The notes: generated by a model not told the origin, from the sequence alone. 64,000 nucleotides of DNA from Halopiger xanaduensis SH-6 (GCF_000217715.1 NC_015666.1:1004270-1068269), one strand, 5' to 3'. Counted from the first letter of the stretch, positions 36,525 through 47,569 are shown. A program made the numbers and translations.

Positions 36525-36959
36525 ATGTACGAGACGATCCTCTTTCCGACGGACGGGAGCGACCACGCCGAGACCGTCGCCGCCCACGCGATCGATATCG
36601 CGACGACGCGGAACGCCGCGGTCCACGTCCTCTCAGTCGTCGACGATCGCGCCTTCCTCGTCCTCGACGACGACCGCGTCGCGGACGTCCGCAGCGACCT
36701 CGAGGCGAGCGCCCGCGAGGCGACCGACGCGGCGGCGACCCGCGCGGCCGACCACGACCTCGACGTCGAGACGGCCGTCGAGACCGGCAATCCCGCGGAG
36801 TGTATCGTCGACTACGCCGACGAGCACGGGATCGACCTGATCGTCATGGGAACCAGCGGCGACGACTACGAGAACAACGTCGTCGGGAGCGTCTCCCAGC
36901 GCGTCGTCCGGACCGCGTCGGTGCCGGTCCTGACGGTCGGCCCGGACGCGGACGCGTAA
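36525..36959 (+). CDS. Universal stress protein UspA family
   Basis: The 144-residue alpha/beta nucleotide-binding protein begins ILFPTDGSDHAETVAAHAID, contains VHVLSVVD, and ends IVMGTSGDDYENNVVGSVSQ, then RVVRTASVPVLTV. The G-x2-G-x9-G-S/T ATP-binding pattern is present (GTSG through GSVS), so it is of the ATP-binding UspFG type. Haloarchaea have dozens of paralogues; its stimulus is not known. GTATTTTTCC near 36493-36502 is the TATA. Confidence 0.9.
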   Translation: MYETILFPTDGSDHAETVAAHAIDIATTRNAAVHVLSVVDDRAFLVLDDDRVADVRSDLEASAREATDAAATRAADHDLDVETAVETGNPAECIVDYADEHGIDLIVMGTSGDDYENNVVGSVSQRVVRTASVPVLTVGPDADA

Positions 36960-37098
36960 CCGACGCTCGGTTCTCGGTTGTCGACTCGCTTCTCGGCCGC
37001 TCCCCTTCCCAGCGGGCGCTCGCCTCGCGGTCTCGATCACGCCTCGAGGCGCCGCGAGCAGTCACATTGATGTACTCGCCCTTGCTAGTGCAGGAGAC

Positions 37099-38526
37099 AT
37101 GCGCCGTTCGCTCGTCATCGCCGCGGTCGTCGTCGCGGTCGCGTTCCTGTTCGTCGGCGGGCCGTCGCTGTTTTTCACCCCCGCGAGCGACGAGGTGGCT
37201 TCCGATCCGGCGACCGAGTCCGCGTCCGAACCCGAGCCGGAACTCGTCTCGCTCGAGGGCAGCGACAGTCGCTTCTGGCCGTACTTAAGCGCGCAAACCG
37301 CCCACGAGAAACGGAGTCCGATCAACGTGATCGTCCGCGGCGAGACCGACCAGATCGTCCGCCTGTTAGCCGAACACGGGGACGGCGACTGGAACGAGAC
37401 GGCCGAGGACCACCTCGAGTCCGGCGACCTCGTCGACGCAGCCGAAAACGAGACCGAGACCGAAAACGAGACGATTCCGGCGGCGGCACCCGACAACAGT
37501 TCGGTGCCGCCCCCGGAGCCGAACGCTACCGCCGAGGCCAACGGTTCGACCGCGATCGGTCCGACGTCGATCCCGTGGTCGCAGGCCGACGGGGCGACCC
37601 GGTACGCCTACCTCGATCCGGGGCCCGACGAGGAGGGGTACTGGACCACCGAGACCCTGCAACTCGAGGACGGCGAGTACTACGGCCACCGCTACCACAT
37701 CCGCGCGTACGAGAGTCCCAACCCCGACGATCGGTGGATCGTCATGCAGACGCACTCGGAGCACTTCGACTGGTTTACGCTGCGCCACCGCGTCCACGGC
37801 TCCGCCCAGGCCCAGGCGCGACTCGAGGCGGATCTGATGGCGATTCCCGGGGTCGACGTCCAGGAGGACGTCCAGCGGATCTACCTCGGCAACGCCCGCG
37901 GGTCGGACGCCGACGGCTGGGCGACGCGGGTCGACCTCACCGCGATGGCGATCCTGCCGGTCGCCCTCGGACTCGCGGCGCGGCGCGACGCGCGCTCGAC
38001 GACCCGTCGCGAACGGTTCCGCGAGCGAGTCGCCGCCCACGTGACCGAGACCGATCGGGCGCGGCTGGCGGCCGCCGCCGAGCGGGTCGACGCGCGCCAC
38101 CTCGTCCTCGCCGCGACGATCCTGGCGATCGTCCTCGGCGTCCGTATCGCCGGCATCGCCTTGGACCGGACCGTCGACGCGTTCACGGCGCACATGATCG
38201 CGGGACTGCTGTATCCGGTCATCGCCGTCGGACTCCCCGTCGCGGCCTACGCGATCGCGAGCGGCCTCGAGCGGCGACTCGACGCCGCCCTCGCCGCGTC
38301 GCTGTCGCTCGCGGCGGCGATCTGGCTCGACTACGCGTTACTGGGCGTCGACGTGTTACCGGTCGACGTCGTCCTCCAGCGAATGCTCGTGGTCGCCGCG
38401 CTGGGACTGATCGCCGGCAGCGCGGCCGGCCGGGCGACCCGCGACGGTCGACTCAACGATCTGCTCGTCGTCGGCGCCGTCGGGTGGATCGCCGTCCTCG
38501 CCGGGACGCTGCTGGGGTATCTGTAG
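37099..38526 (+). CDS. Membrane protein with LssY-like outer domain
   Basis: 475 residues: an N-terminal membrane anchor (LVIAAVVVAVAFLFVGG), then an extracytoplasmic domain. That domain includes SPINVIVRGETDQIVRLLAE, similar to the start of LssY C-terminal domains, an Asn/Glu-rich insert with sequons, and WVIV/HRYHIRAYES-type strands (HRYHIRAYESPNPDDRWIVM in part). Five to six helices follow in the C-terminal third (TAMAILPVALGL, LVLAATILAIVLGVRIAG and others). Function unknown. AGGAGA at 37091-37096, four bases before ATG 37099, is a Shine-Dalgarno. Confidence 0.72.
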   Translation: MRRSLVIAAVVVAVAFLFVGGPSLFFTPASDEVASDPATESASEPEPELVSLEGSDSRFWPYLSAQTAHEKRSPINVIVRGETDQIVRLLAEHGDGDWNETAEDHLESGDLVDAAENETETENETIPAAAPDNSSVPPPEPNATAEANGSTAIGPTSIPWSQADGATRYAYLDPGPDEEGYWTTETLQLEDGEYYGHRYHIRAYESPNPDDRWIVMQTHSEHFDWFTLRHRVHGSAQAQARLEADLMAIPGVDVQEDVQRIYLGNARGSDADGWATRVDLTAMAILPVALGLAARRDARSTTRRERFRERVAAHVTETDRARLAAAAERVDARHLVLAATILAIVLGVRIAGIALDRTVDAFTAHMIAGLLYPVIAVGLPVAAYAIASGLERRLDAALAASLSLAAAIWLDYALLGVDVLPVDVVLQRMLVVAALGLIAGSAAGRATRDGRLNDLLVVGAVGWIAVLAGTLLGYL

Positions 38527-38600
38527 CCCCTCGCGGCGGCCGCCGTCCTCGAGCGGACGCGTCGCCGTCCGGAACGACCCGGGGATGTCAGTTACTCGCA

Positions 38601-38740
38601 CGACCCACAAGGAATTTAACCGATAGTCAGGTACTCTCAGACGTGCTCGGTCGTTCCGGACCGGATCGGCCGGCCGGGTAGCCGTGCTTGTGGGTCGAGT
38701 TAGTAACCGTTAAATGCCTCCCGCCGGTATCTAACTGTAG
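38601..38740 (+). promoter_or_regulatory. Dual promoter and 11-bp inverted repeat of rpo operon
   Basis: CGACCCACAAG (38601-38611) and its exact inverse CTTGTGGGTCG (38687-38697) flank 75 bp. The left copy abuts a TATA box, GGAATTTAACC (38611-38621), predicting transcription start near 38643. The right copy is followed by CCGTTAAATG (38707-38716), a second TATA with start near 38740, about 54 nt before rpoH. The leader is therefore long for a haloarchaeon. The repeated motif may bind a regulator of RNA polymerase synthesis or fold in RNA. Confidence 0.6.
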
Positions 38741-38793
38741 TATCTCGTGACAGCCGCTTCTCTCCCGATAGCCGACACGCACACCCACAACAC

Positions 38794-39021
38794 ATGGTAG
38801 ACGTAAGCCAACACGAACTCGTACCCGAGCACACCGTCCTCGAGGAGGAGACGCTCGAGGAGGTGCTCGACGAGTACGACATCGATCGCACAGATCTGCC
38901 GAAAATCAAGCGCAACGACCCCGCTCTCCCCGACGAGGCGGAGGTCGGCGACGTCATCAAGATCGTTCGGGACTCACGGACAACCGACCAGGCAGTCGTA
39001 TATCGACTCGTGGTGGAATAA
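38794..39021 (+). CDS. rpoH: RNA polymerase subunit H
   Basis: 75-residue RpoH, the archaeal counterpart of the RPB5 C-terminal domain, which grips downstream DNA at the jaw. [20 protein letters not shown], then [13 protein letters not shown] and VVYRLVVE are conserved. It opens the large-subunit operon; the stop TAA is contiguous with the ATG of rpoB''. Confidence 0.96.
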   Translation: MVDVSQHELVPEHTVLEEETLEEVLDEYDIDRTDLPKIKRNDPALPDEAEVGDVIKIVRDSRTTDQAVVYRLVVE

Positions 39022-40602
39022 ATGGCAATGGAACTGGATCGCGACACGCGGCGGGAAATTTCGCGCGAATACTTCTCGAGGGAACGGCTCGCTGAACACC
39101 ACTACCGCTCCTTTAACGCCTTCCTCAACCGGGGGATGCAGGAGGTCGTCGACGAGAAGGAGACGATCGACACCGACATCGGCGACAAGGAAGGCGAGGA
39201 ACCGGTTCACGTCGAACTGGGTGACGTGCGCGTCGTCACGCCTCGCGTTCGGGAGGCCGACGGCTCCGAGGAGCTGCTGTATCCGCAGGAAGCACGCCTG
39301 CGAAACATCACCTACTCCGCGCCCGTCTTCATGGAGATGTCCATCGTCAAGGGCGAGGAGGGCGACGAACGCGTCGTCGACTCGACGGAGACCAAGATCG
39401 GTCGGATGCCGATCATGGTCGGCTCCGAGAAGTGTAACATCGCCGGCTTCTCCGACGAGGAACTCGTCGAGATCGGCGAGGACCCCGCCGACCCCGGCGG
39501 CTACTTCATCGTCAACGGCTCCGAGCGGGTCCTCATGACCAGCGAGGACCTCGCGCCGAACAAGATCCTCGCCGAGTACGACACCAAGTACGGCGACGAG
39601 ATTCAGGTCGCCAAGACCTTCTCGCAGCGCCGCGGCTACCGCGCGCTCGTTCTCTGCGAACGGACGCGAGACGGCCTGCTCGAGGTGTCGTTCCCCTCGG
39701 TCTCCGGCTCGATCAACTTCGTCACCCTCGTGCGTGCGCTGGGGCTCGAGTCCGACGAGGAGATCGTCCACAAGGTCTCCAACGACCCCGAGGTCGTCAA
39801 GTACATGCTCGAGAACCTGGAGGAAGCGGAGGTCCAGACCGAGGAGGAGGCCATCGAGGCCCTCGGGAAGCGCGTCGCCTCCGGCCAGGGCAAGAACTAC
39901 CAGCTCAAGCGGGCCAACTACGTCATCGACCGGTACCTCCTGCCGCACCTCCACGAGGACGGCGTCGACGAGGAGGACGTCCGCATCAACAAGGCTCACT
40001 ACCTCTGTCGGATGGCCGAGGCCTGCTTCGAGCTCGCGCTCGGGCGCCGCGAGGCCGACGACAAGGACCACTACGCCAACAAGCGCCTGAAGGTCTCCGG
40101 CGACCTGATGAAGGACCTGTTCCGGACCGCGCTGAACAAGCTGGCCCGGGACGTCAAGTACCAGCTCGAGCGCGCCAACATGCGCAACCGGCAGCTTTCG
40201 GTCTCGACCGTCGTTCGGTCGGACGTGCTGACCGAACGCCTCGAGCACCCGATCGCGACGGGAAACTGGGTCGGCGGCCGCTCGGGCGTCTCCCAGCTGG
40301 TCGACCGCACCAACTACATGGGGGTTCTCTCGCATCTGCGGCGCCTGCGCAGCCCGCTCTCGCGCTCGCAGCCGCACTTCGAAGCGCGGGACCTGCACGC
40401 GACCCAGTGGGGTCGCATCGGCCCCTCCGAGACGCCTGAGGGTCCCAACTGTGGCCTGGTGAAGAACTTCGCCCAGGCCGTCGAGCTCTCGCAGAACATC
40501 GAGGACGAGCAGGCGTTGAAGCGCGAACTCGCCTCGATGGGCGTCGAGGGCATTCCGGGCATCGACAGCATCGAACGATCGACATCCGCGGCGGACGACT
40601 AA
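39022..40602 (+). CDS. rpoB2: RNA polymerase subunit B'' (N-terminal half of B)
   Basis: 526 residues covering the N-terminal half of the second-largest subunit: protrusion, lobe and external parts. RREISREYFSRERLAEHHYR begins it; IGRMPIMVGSEKCN and GGYFIVNGSERVLM are the hallmark beta-lobe blocks. GIGPSETPEGPNCGLVKN-like RIGPSETPEGPNCGLVKN, at the end, is part of the fork. The B subunit is split here into B'' and B' as in all haloarchaea and many Euryarchaeota. Separated from rpoB' by three bases. Confidence 0.97.
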   Translation: MAMELDRDTRREISREYFSRERLAEHHYRSFNAFLNRGMQEVVDEKETIDTDIGDKEGEEPVHVELGDVRVVTPRVREADGSEELLYPQEARLRNITYSAPVFMEMSIVKGEEGDERVVDSTETKIGRMPIMVGSEKCNIAGFSDEELVEIGEDPADPGGYFIVNGSERVLMTSEDLAPNKILAEYDTKYGDEIQVAKTFSQRRGYRALVLCERTRDGLLEVSFPSVSGSINFVTLVRALGLESDEEIVHKVSNDPEVVKYMLENLEEAEVQTEEEAIEALGKRVASGQGKNYQLKRANYVIDRYLLPHLHEDGVDEEDVRINKAHYLCRMAEACFELALGRREADDKDHYANKRLKVSGDLMKDLFRTALNKLARDVKYQLERANMRNRQLSVSTVVRSDVLTERLEHPIATGNWVGGRSGVSQLVDRTNYMGVLSHLRRLRSPLSRSQPHFEARDLHATQWGRIGPSETPEGPNCGLVKNFAQAVELSQNIEDEQALKRELASMGVEGIPGIDSIERSTSAADD

Positions 40603-40605
40603 TCC

Positions 40606-42435
40606 ATGAGCAGCCAAGAACGCGAAGCCAAAGTCTACGTGAACGGGTCGCTGGTGGGAACGCACCCGAACCCGAACGAGCTAGCCGAACAGATCCGCGA
40701 AGCGCGCCGCATCGGCGACGTCAGCGAGATGGTCAACGTCTCGGTCAAGGACCGCACCCGAGAGGTCATCATCAACGCCGACGCCGGCCGCGCGCGACGC
40801 CCCCTGCTGGTCGTCGAGGACGGCGAACCCCGCATCTCCCAGGAGGAGATCGAAGCGATGGAGGACGACGACCTCGAGTTCGACGACCTCGTCGACCACG
40901 GCTACATCGAGTTCATCGACGCCGAGGAGGAAGAGGACATCCTCGTCGCCGTCGACGAAGACGACCTGACCGAGAAGCACACGCACCTCGAGATCGACCC
41001 CTCGCTGATGTTCTCGATCGGTGCGGGGATGATCCCCTACCCCGAGCACAACGCCAGTCCGCGTATTACGATGGGGGCGGGGATGATCAAGCAGTCGCTG
41101 GGCCTCCCGTCGGCTAATTATCGGATCCGGCCGGACACCCGCCAGCACCTGCTGCACTACCCGCAGCTCTCGATGGTCAAGACCCAGACCACCGAGCAGA
41201 TCGGATACGACGACCGCCCCGCCGCGCAGAACTTCGTCGTGGCCGTCATGAGCTACGAGGGGTTCAACATCGAGGACGCGCTGGTCATGAACAAGGCCAG
41301 CGTCGAGCGCGCGCTCGCTCGCTCCCACTTCTTCCGGACCTACGAGGGCGAGGAGCGCCGATATCCGGGCGGCCAGGAGGACCGCTTCGAGATCCCCTCC
41401 CAGGACGTCCGCGGGGCCCGCGGCGAGGACGCCTACGCGCACTTAGACGAGGACGGTCTCGTCAACCCCGAGACGGAGGTCGACGAGAACTCCGTCCTGC
41501 TGGGCAAGACGAGCCCGCCGCGGTTCCTCGAGGAGCCCGACGACATGGGCGGCCTCTCGCCCCAGAAGCGCCGCGAAACCTCCGTCACCATGCGCTCGGG
41601 CGAATCGGGCGTCGTCGACACGGTCACGCTGATGGAGGGCGAGGACGGCTCGAAGCTCTCGAAGGTCTCCGTGCGCGACGAGCGCATCCCCGAACTCGGG
41701 GACAAGTTCGCGTCGCGACACGGTCAGAAGGGCGTCGTCGGTCACCTGGCACCCCAGGAGGACATGCCGTTCACCGAGAGCGGGCTCGTCCCCGACCTCG
41801 TGCTGAACCCGCACGCGCTGCCCTCGCGGATGACCGTCGGGCACATCCTCGAGATGATCGGGGGCAAGCTCGGCTCGCTCGAGGGCCGGCGCGTCGACGG
41901 GACGCCGTTCCTCGGCGAGGACGAGGACAAGCTCCGCGAAGGCTTAGAGGAGGCCGGCTTCGAATCCTCCGGGAAGGAGACGATGTACTCCGGCGTCACC
42001 GGCGAGAAGATCGAGGCCGAGATCTTCGTGGGCGTCATTTTCTACCAGAAGCTCTACCACATGGTCTCGAACAAGCTGCACGCCCGCTCGCGCGGTCCCG
42101 TGCAGGTGCTGACCCGCCAGCCCACGGAGGGTCGCGCCCGCGAGGGCGGGCTCCGTATCGGGGAGATGGAGCGGGACGTCTTCATCGGCCACGGCGCCGC
42201 CATGACCCTGAAGGAGCGCCTGCTCGACGAGTCCGACCGGGAGTACATCCCGATCTGTGCGAACTGCGGGATGAGCGCCGTCGAGAACGTCGAGCAACGC
42301 CGCGTCTACTGTCCGAACTGTGACGAGGAGACCGACATCCACGAGATCGAGATGAGCTACGCGTTCAAGCTCCTGCTCGACGAGATGAAGGCGCTCGGCA
42401 TCGCACCGCGACTCGAACTGGAGGACGCCGTCTAA
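40606..42435 (+). CDS. rpoB1: RNA polymerase subunit B' (C-terminal half of B)
   Basis: 609 residues covering hybrid-binding, wall, anchor and clamp parts. [17 protein letters not shown] begins it. [32 protein letters not shown] (hybrid-binding lysine region) and [20 protein letters not shown] are universally conserved blocks. The C-terminal zinc site is C-A-N-C then YCPNC. It continues 11 bases upstream of rpoA'. Confidence 0.97.
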   Translation: MSSQEREAKVYVNGSLVGTHPNPNELAEQIREARRIGDVSEMVNVSVKDRTREVIINADAGRARRPLLVVEDGEPRISQEEIEAMEDDDLEFDDLVDHGYIEFIDAEEEEDILVAVDEDDLTEKHTHLEIDPSLMFSIGAGMIPYPEHNASPRITMGAGMIKQSLGLPSANYRIRPDTRQHLLHYPQLSMVKTQTTEQIGYDDRPAAQNFVVAVMSYEGFNIEDALVMNKASVERALARSHFFRTYEGEERRYPGGQEDRFEIPSQDVRGARGEDAYAHLDEDGLVNPETEVDENSVLLGKTSPPRFLEEPDDMGGLSPQKRRETSVTMRSGESGVVDTVTLMEGEDGSKLSKVSVRDERIPELGDKFASRHGQKGVVGHLAPQEDMPFTESGLVPDLVLNPHALPSRMTVGHILEMIGGKLGSLEGRRVDGTPFLGEDEDKLREGLEEAGFESSGKETMYSGVTGEKIEAEIFVGVIFYQKLYHMVSNKLHARSRGPVQVLTRQPTEGRAREGGLRIGEMERDVFIGHGAAMTLKERLLDESDREYIPICANCGMSAVENVEQRRVYCPNCDEETDIHEIEMSYAFKLLLDEMKALGIAPRLELEDAV

Positions 42436-42446
42436 CGCCTCACACC

Positions 42447-45374
42447 ATGCAAAACAGTACACCAAAAGACATCGGATCGATCAACTTCGGGCTCATGGAG
42501 CCCGAGGAGTATCGGGAGATGAGCGCGACGAAGATCATCACCGCCGACACCTACGACGACGACGGGTTCCCCATCGACATGGGGCTGATGGACCCGCGTC
42601 TGGGCGTGATCGACCCCGGCCTCGAGTGCAAGACCTGCGGCAAGCACTCGGGCTCCTGTAACGGCCACTTCGGCCACATCGAACTGGCCGCGCCGGTCAT
42701 CCACGTCGGCTTCACGAAGCTCATCCGCCGCCTGCTGCGTGGTACCTGTCGGGAGTGTTCGCGACTCCTGCTCACCGAGGACGAGCGCGACGAATTCCGC
42801 GGCCAGCTCGACGAGTCCCGGAAGCTGGGTCGCGACCTGAACGACGTCACGAAGGCGGCGATTCGACAGGCCCGCAAGAAGGATCGCTGTCCGTTCTGCG
42901 GCGAGATCCAGTACGACATCGACCACGAGAAGCCGACCACCTACTACGAGGTCCAGCAGGTCCTCACCAGCGAGTACTCCCAGCAGATCGCCGCCGCGAT
43001 GCAGGGCGAGGAGGACGGCGAGCGGATGTCGCCGGACGAACTCGCCGAGGAGACCGACATCGACCTCGGGCGCGTCAACGAGATCCTCTCGGGCTCGTTC
43101 CGCCCGCGCGAGAGCCAGCGCAAGGCCATCGAGAAGGCCCTGGATATCGACCTGACCGAGGAGGACACGAACAAGCTGATGCCCTCGGACATCCGCGACT
43201 GGTTCGAGGACATCCCGGACGAGGACATCGAAGTGCTCGGCATCGACTCCGATCGCTCGCGTCCCGAGTGGATGATCCTGACCGTCCTTCCGGTCCCGCC
43301 CGTGACGGCGCGGCCGTCGATTACGCTGGACAACGGCCAGCGCTCCGAGGACGACCTCACCCACAAGCTGGTCGACATCATCCGGATCAACCAGCGGTTC
43401 ATGGAGAACCGCGAGGCCGGTGCACCCCAGCTGATTATCGAGGACCTCTGGGAACTCCTCCAGTACCACGTCACCACCTTCATGGACAACGAGATCTCGG
43501 GCACGCCGCCGGCCCGCCACCGCTCCGGCCGGCCGCTGAAGACCCTCTCCCAGCGTCTCAAGGGCAAGGAGGGTCGCTTCCGCGGCTCGCTGTCCGGGAA
43601 GCGCGTGAACTTCTCGGCCCGGACCGTCATCTCCCCGGACCCGACGCTCTCGCTGAACGAGGTCGGCGTCCCCGACCGCGTCGCGAAGGAGATGACCCAG
43701 ACGATGAACGTCACCGAGCGCAACTTGGAGGACGCGCGGCGGTTCGTCGCCAACGGGCCCGAGGCACACCCCGGCGCGAACTACGTCCGCCGACCGGACG
43801 GCCGCCGGCTGAAGGTGACCGAGAAGAACTGCGAAGCCTTGGCCGAGAAGGTCGAGGCCGGCTGGGAGGTCAACCGCCACCTCGTCGACGGCGACATCGT
43901 CATCTTCAACCGCCAGCCGTCGCTGCACCGGATGTCGATCATGGCCCACGAGGTCGTGGTCATGCCGTACAAGACCTTCCGCCTGAACACCGTCGTCTGT
44001 CCGCCGTACAACGCCGACTTCGACGGCGACGAGATGAACATGCACGCGCTCCAGAACGAGGAGGCCCGCGCCGAAGCGCGCGTCCTCATGCGCGTGCAGG
44101 AACAGATCCTGAGCCCCCGGTTCGGCGAGAACATCATCGGCGCCATCCAGGACCACATCTCCGGGATGTACCTGCTGACCGCGGACAACCCGCGGTTCAA
44201 CGAGACCCAGGCCCTGGACCTGCTGCGTGCGACCCGGATCGACGAACTGCCGGAACCCAGCGGCATCGACGACGAGGGCAAGCCGTTCTGGACCGGCTAC
44301 GACGTCTTCTCCGAGCTGCTGCCCGACGACCTGAACCTCGAGTTCACCGGCACCGTCGGCGACCAGGTCGTCATCGAGGACGGCCAGCTCGTCGAGGGGA
44401 CCATCGCCGAGGACGAGGTCGGCGAGTTCGGCGGCGAGATCGTCGACACCATCACGAAGATCTACGGCAACACCCGCGCCCGGATCTTCATCAACGAGGT
44501 CTCGACGCTGGCGATGCGCGCGATCATGCACTTCGGGTTCTCGATCGGGATCGACGACGAGACCATCCCGACGGAGGCCCAGGAGCGCATCGACGAGACC
44601 ATCGACGACGCCTACGACCGCGTCCAGGAACTCATCGAAGCCTACGAGAACAACGAACTCGAGAGTCTCCCCGGTCGGACGATCGACGAGACCCTCGAGA
44701 TGAAGATCATGCAGACGCTCTCGCGGGCTCGCGACAACGCGGGTAACATCGCGGACGAGCACTTCGACGACGAGAATCCGGCGGTCGTCATGGCCAACTC
44801 CGGCGCCCGCGGATCGATGCTCAACCTGACCCAGATGGCCGGCGCTGTCGGCCAGCAGGCGGTTCGGGGCGAGCGCATCAACCGCGGCTACGAGGATCGC
44901 ACCCTCTCCCACTACGAGCCGAACGACCTCTCCGCGGAGGCCCACGGCTTCGTCGAGAACTCCTACACGAGCGGCCTCACGCCGCGGGAGTTCTTCTTCC
45001 ACGCCATGGGTGGCCGCGAGGGTCTGGTCGACACGGCAGTCCGTACCTCGAAGTCCGGCTACCTGCAGCGTCGCCTGATCAACGCGCTGTCCGAACTCGA
45101 GACCCAGTACGACGGCACCGTCCGGGACACCTCGGACACCATCGTCCAGTTCGAGTTCGGCGAGGACGGCACCTCGCCGGTCAAGGTCTCCTCGGGCGAC
45201 GAGAACAACATCGACGTCGCCCAGATCGCGAGCCGCGTCCTCGACTCGGAGTTCGACTCCGAGGAGGAGCGAGAGGAGTTCCTCGGCAGCAAGCCGCGCC
45301 CGACCAACCTCTCGGAGCACGCGGACGGTCGCCTTTCCGAGGGTCAGAGCAAGGGGGTGAGCTCCGATGACTGA
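42447..45374 (+). CDS. rpoA1: RNA polymerase subunit A' (N-terminal of largest)
   Basis: 975 residues. The clamp zinc sites lie in [17 protein letters not shown] and CRECSRLLL, with a further CPFCGE. The active-site magnesium loop N522-A-D-F-D-G-D carries catalytic Asp524, Asp526 and Asp528. [20 protein letters not shown] precedes the rudder and bridge regions; NGARGS-like [20 protein letters not shown] is the bridge-helix/trigger base. An acidic insertion about residues 190-300 is haloarchaeal. It overlaps rpoA'' by eight bases. Confidence 0.98.
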   Translation: MQNSTPKDIGSINFGLMEPEEYREMSATKIITADTYDDDGFPIDMGLMDPRLGVIDPGLECKTCGKHSGSCNGHFGHIELAAPVIHVGFTKLIRRLLRGTCRECSRLLLTEDERDEFRGQLDESRKLGRDLNDVTKAAIRQARKKDRCPFCGEIQYDIDHEKPTTYYEVQQVLTSEYSQQIAAAMQGEEDGERMSPDELAEETDIDLGRVNEILSGSFRPRESQRKAIEKALDIDLTEEDTNKLMPSDIRDWFEDIPDEDIEVLGIDSDRSRPEWMILTVLPVPPVTARPSITLDNGQRSEDDLTHKLVDIIRINQRFMENREAGAPQLIIEDLWELLQYHVTTFMDNEISGTPPARHRSGRPLKTLSQRLKGKEGRFRGSLSGKRVNFSARTVISPDPTLSLNEVGVPDRVAKEMTQTMNVTERNLEDARRFVANGPEAHPGANYVRRPDGRRLKVTEKNCEALAEKVEAGWEVNRHLVDGDIVIFNRQPSLHRMSIMAHEVVVMPYKTFRLNTVVCPPYNADFDGDEMNMHALQNEEARAEARVLMRVQEQILSPRFGENIIGAIQDHISGMYLLTADNPRFNETQALDLLRATRIDELPEPSGIDDEGKPFWTGYDVFSELLPDDLNLEFTGTVGDQVVIEDGQLVEGTIAEDEVGEFGGEIVDTITKIYGNTRARIFINEVSTLAMRAIMHFGFSIGIDDETIPTEAQERIDETIDDAYDRVQELIEAYENNELESLPGRTIDETLEMKIMQTLSRARDNAGNIADEHFDDENPAVVMANSGARGSMLNLTQMAGAVGQQAVRGERINRGYEDRTLSHYEPNDLSAEAHGFVENSYTSGLTPREFFFHAMGGREGLVDTAVRTSKSGYLQRRLINALSELETQYDGTVRDTSDTIVQFEFGEDGTSPVKVSSGDENNIDVAQIASRVLDSEFDSEEEREEFLGSKPRPTNLSEHADGRLSEGQSKGVSSDD

Positions 45375-46590
45375 GGTCGACTACGACGTCAGCGACGACG
45401 TGATCGTCGTCGTCGAAGATACCGACCTCCCCCGCCGACTCAAGGACAACGTCTACGAGGAACTCGAGGGGCGCACGGACGCGACCGTCGAGGACGCCGA
45501 CGAACTCGCGAAGGCGGTCGAGTCCCGCTACGTCGACACGCGCGTCGACCCGCTCGACCCCGTCGGCACCGTCTCGGCGCAGTCGATCGGCGAACCCGGC
45601 ACCCAGCTGACGATGAACACGTTCCACTACGCGGGCGTCGCGGAGATCGACGTGACCCAGGGGCTGCCGCGGCTGATCGAGCTGGTCGACGCCCGGAAGA
45701 CCCCGGACACGCCGATGATGACGGTCTACCTCGAGGACGAGTACGCCACCGAGCGCGAGAAGGCCCACGAGGTCGTCTGGAACATCGAGGCGACGAAGAT
45801 CCTCGCGCTGGGCGACGTCTCGACCAACGTCGCGGACATGCGCGTCCAGATATCGCTCAACGAGGACACGCTGCGCGAGCGCATGATCGAGCCCGAGGAG
45901 GTCGCCGAGATCATCGAGGACAACCTCGGCGTCAAGGCGATCCAGCAGGGCACCCAGATCCAGTTCGGTCCCGAGGAGCCCTCGTACCGCGACCTCCTGC
46001 AACTGGTCGAAGAGCTGCGCGAGATCACGTTCAAGGGCATCGAGGACATCTCCCGCGTCGTCATCCGCCGCGAGGAGATGGACCACGGCGACGAGGAGTT
46101 CGTCCTCTACACCGAGGGGTCGGCCTTCGGCGACGTCCTCGAGATCGAGGGCGTCGACGCCTCCCGCACCACGTGTAACAACATCCACGAGATCCACCGC
46201 AACCTCGGCATCGAGGCCGCCCGCGAGGCCATCATCGAGGAGACCAACAACACGCTCGCCGAGCAGGGTCTGGACGACGTCAACGTCCGCCACCTGATGC
46301 TGGTCGCGGACATCATGACCAACCGCGGCGAGATCGAGTCGATCGGCCGCCACGGCATCTCCGGCTCGAAGGATTCCGTCCTCGCGCGCGCCGCGTTCGA
46401 GGTGACGGTCAACCACCTGCTCAACGCCGCCATCCACGGCGAAGTCGACAAACTCCAGGGCGTCACCGAGAACGTCATCGTCGGCAAGCCGATCAAGCTC
46501 GGGACCGGCGACGTCGACCTCCGGATGGGATCGACCGTCCCCGACGGCGGGAGCGGCCGTGGCAGCGGCGGCGAGACGCAGGCCGACTAA
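45367..46590 (+). CDS. rpoA2: RNA polymerase subunit A'' (C-terminal of largest)
   Basis: 407 residues with the C-terminal jaw and cleft of the largest subunit. [20 protein letters not shown] followed by [18 protein letters not shown] and [12 protein letters not shown] is the trigger-loop end and following cleft. The end, [20 protein letters not shown], is the clamp-closing element. Ser/Gly-rich tail. The start overlaps the 3' end of rpoA', and nusA begins three bases after its stop. Confidence 0.97.
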   Translation: MTEVDYDVSDDVIVVVEDTDLPRRLKDNVYEELEGRTDATVEDADELAKAVESRYVDTRVDPLDPVGTVSAQSIGEPGTQLTMNTFHYAGVAEIDVTQGLPRLIELVDARKTPDTPMMTVYLEDEYATEREKAHEVVWNIEATKILALGDVSTNVADMRVQISLNEDTLRERMIEPEEVAEIIEDNLGVKAIQQGTQIQFGPEEPSYRDLLQLVEELREITFKGIEDISRVVIRREEMDHGDEEFVLYTEGSAFGDVLEIEGVDASRTTCNNIHEIHRNLGIEAAREAIIEETNNTLAEQGLDDVNVRHLMLVADIMTNRGEIESIGRHGISGSKDSVLARAAFEVTVNHLLNAAIHGEVDKLQGVTENVIVGKPIKLGTGDVDLRMGSTVPDGGSGRGSGGETQAD

Positions 46591-46593
46591 TCG

Positions 46594-47073
46594 ATGGGCG
46601 TTACCCTCGACGACGAAGCCCGTCAGTACCTCGCGGCCTTCGAGGACGTGACGGGCGTCGACGGCAAAGACTGCATTCGGCAGACTGTGGATGGCGCCGG
46701 CGACGCCAACGTCAACGCAGACGCCGATGCCGACGCCGCAGACGACGACCGGCTGATCGTCGTCGTCTCGAGCGGACAACTGGGCGAGGCAATCGGCCCC
46801 GACGGCCGCACGGTCAAGCGGTTCGAGGAGCAGGTCGATGCGTCGGTTCGGCTGGTCGAAGACGCCGACGATCCGGAGGCGTTCGTCGCGAACGCGCTCG
46901 CGCCCGCGGCCGTGTACAACGTGACGATCAGCGAGAACGGCGACACCGTCGCCTACGTCGAGGTCGCGACCGAGGACCGCGGCGTCGCGATCGGCTCGAA
47001 CGGCCGCACGATCGAGACCGCGCGGCGGCTCGCGAAGCGACACTTCGGCATCGAGGACATCCAGTTGCTGTAG
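46594..47073 (+). CDS. nusA: NusA-like transcription termination factor
   Basis: 159 residues with two KH domains: LIVVVSSGQLGEAIGPDGRT, then KRFEEQVDASVRLVED, and AYVEVATEDRGVAIGSNGRT, then ARRLAKRHFGIEDIQ. Archaeal NusA lacks the bacterial N-terminal and S1 domains, as here. The middle of KH1 has a short Asn/Asp/Ala insert. It is the last gene of the rpo operon; CGGGG-GTCGTT-CCCCG at 47075-47090 is a weak 5-bp stem just past the stop. Confidence 0.93.
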   Translation: MGVTLDDEARQYLAAFEDVTGVDGKDCIRQTVDGAGDANVNADADADAADDDRLIVVVSSGQLGEAIGPDGRTVKRFEEQVDASVRLVEDADDPEAFVANALAPAAVYNVTISENGDTVAYVEVATEDRGVAIGSNGRTIETARRLAKRHFGIEDIQLL

Positions 47074-47210
47074 CCGGGGGTCGTTCCCCGTTCGAACCGC
47101 GTCCGCGTTTCTCGCTATCGCGCGCTGTATTTCGCCGAGTGCACTGACTCTGTCATCCTCTCTGTGAACTGGTGCCAAGGTATTTTTCGTCAGATTGCGA
47201 ACGGGTGGCT

Positions 47211-47569
47211 ATGACTGACGGACCGTCTTACGGACGCGAGCGACTCGTCGAGGTCTACACGTACTGGCGGACCGGCTGCCGTCGGTGTCGCCGCGGTTCG
47301 AGGACCTCGAGGCGGCCGCGCGCGAGGCGCTCGAGCCGGAGGCCTACGCCTACGTCGCGCTCGCACTCGGCGCGGAGATGGTACTGCTGGGTCGACCGTA
47401 CGTCTACGGGCTCGCGATCGACGGCGCGGACGGCGTCCGCGAGGTCTGCCGGAACTTCCTCGCGGATCTCGACCTCGCGATAGGGCTCTTGGGCCGGGCG
47501 TCGGTCGACGACCTCGAGCGGTCGATGCTGGTCGAGTCGTCCGACCCGATACTCGGAAACAGGCGGTGA
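47211..47569 (+). pseudogene. Remnant of FMN-dependent lactate/2-hydroxyacid oxidase gene
   Basis: ATG 47211 begins an intact N-terminus, TDGPSYGRERLVEVYTYWRT, typical of haloarchaeal FMN-dependent alpha-hydroxyacid oxidases. After about codon 21 the frame is lost by a one-base deletion (near 47275). The next frame continues SPRFEDLEAAAREALEPEAY and then AYVALALGAEMVLLGRPYVY. These join the N-terminal ~50 residues straight to the conserved C-terminus of the family (ALGAdxVLLGRPxxYGLA, then VCRNFLADLDLAIGLLG). All of the central FMN barrel, roughly 250-280 residues, is missing. TATTTTTC at 47181-47188 is a still good leaderless promoter. The gene is thus both gutted and frameshifted; it separates nusA from rps12. 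Confidence 0.88.

Noticed and set aside
42432-45320. 962-codon open frame antisense to rpoA'
   Set aside because: It exactly mirrors a conserved subunit gene, has no start context or homology, and reflects codon bias.
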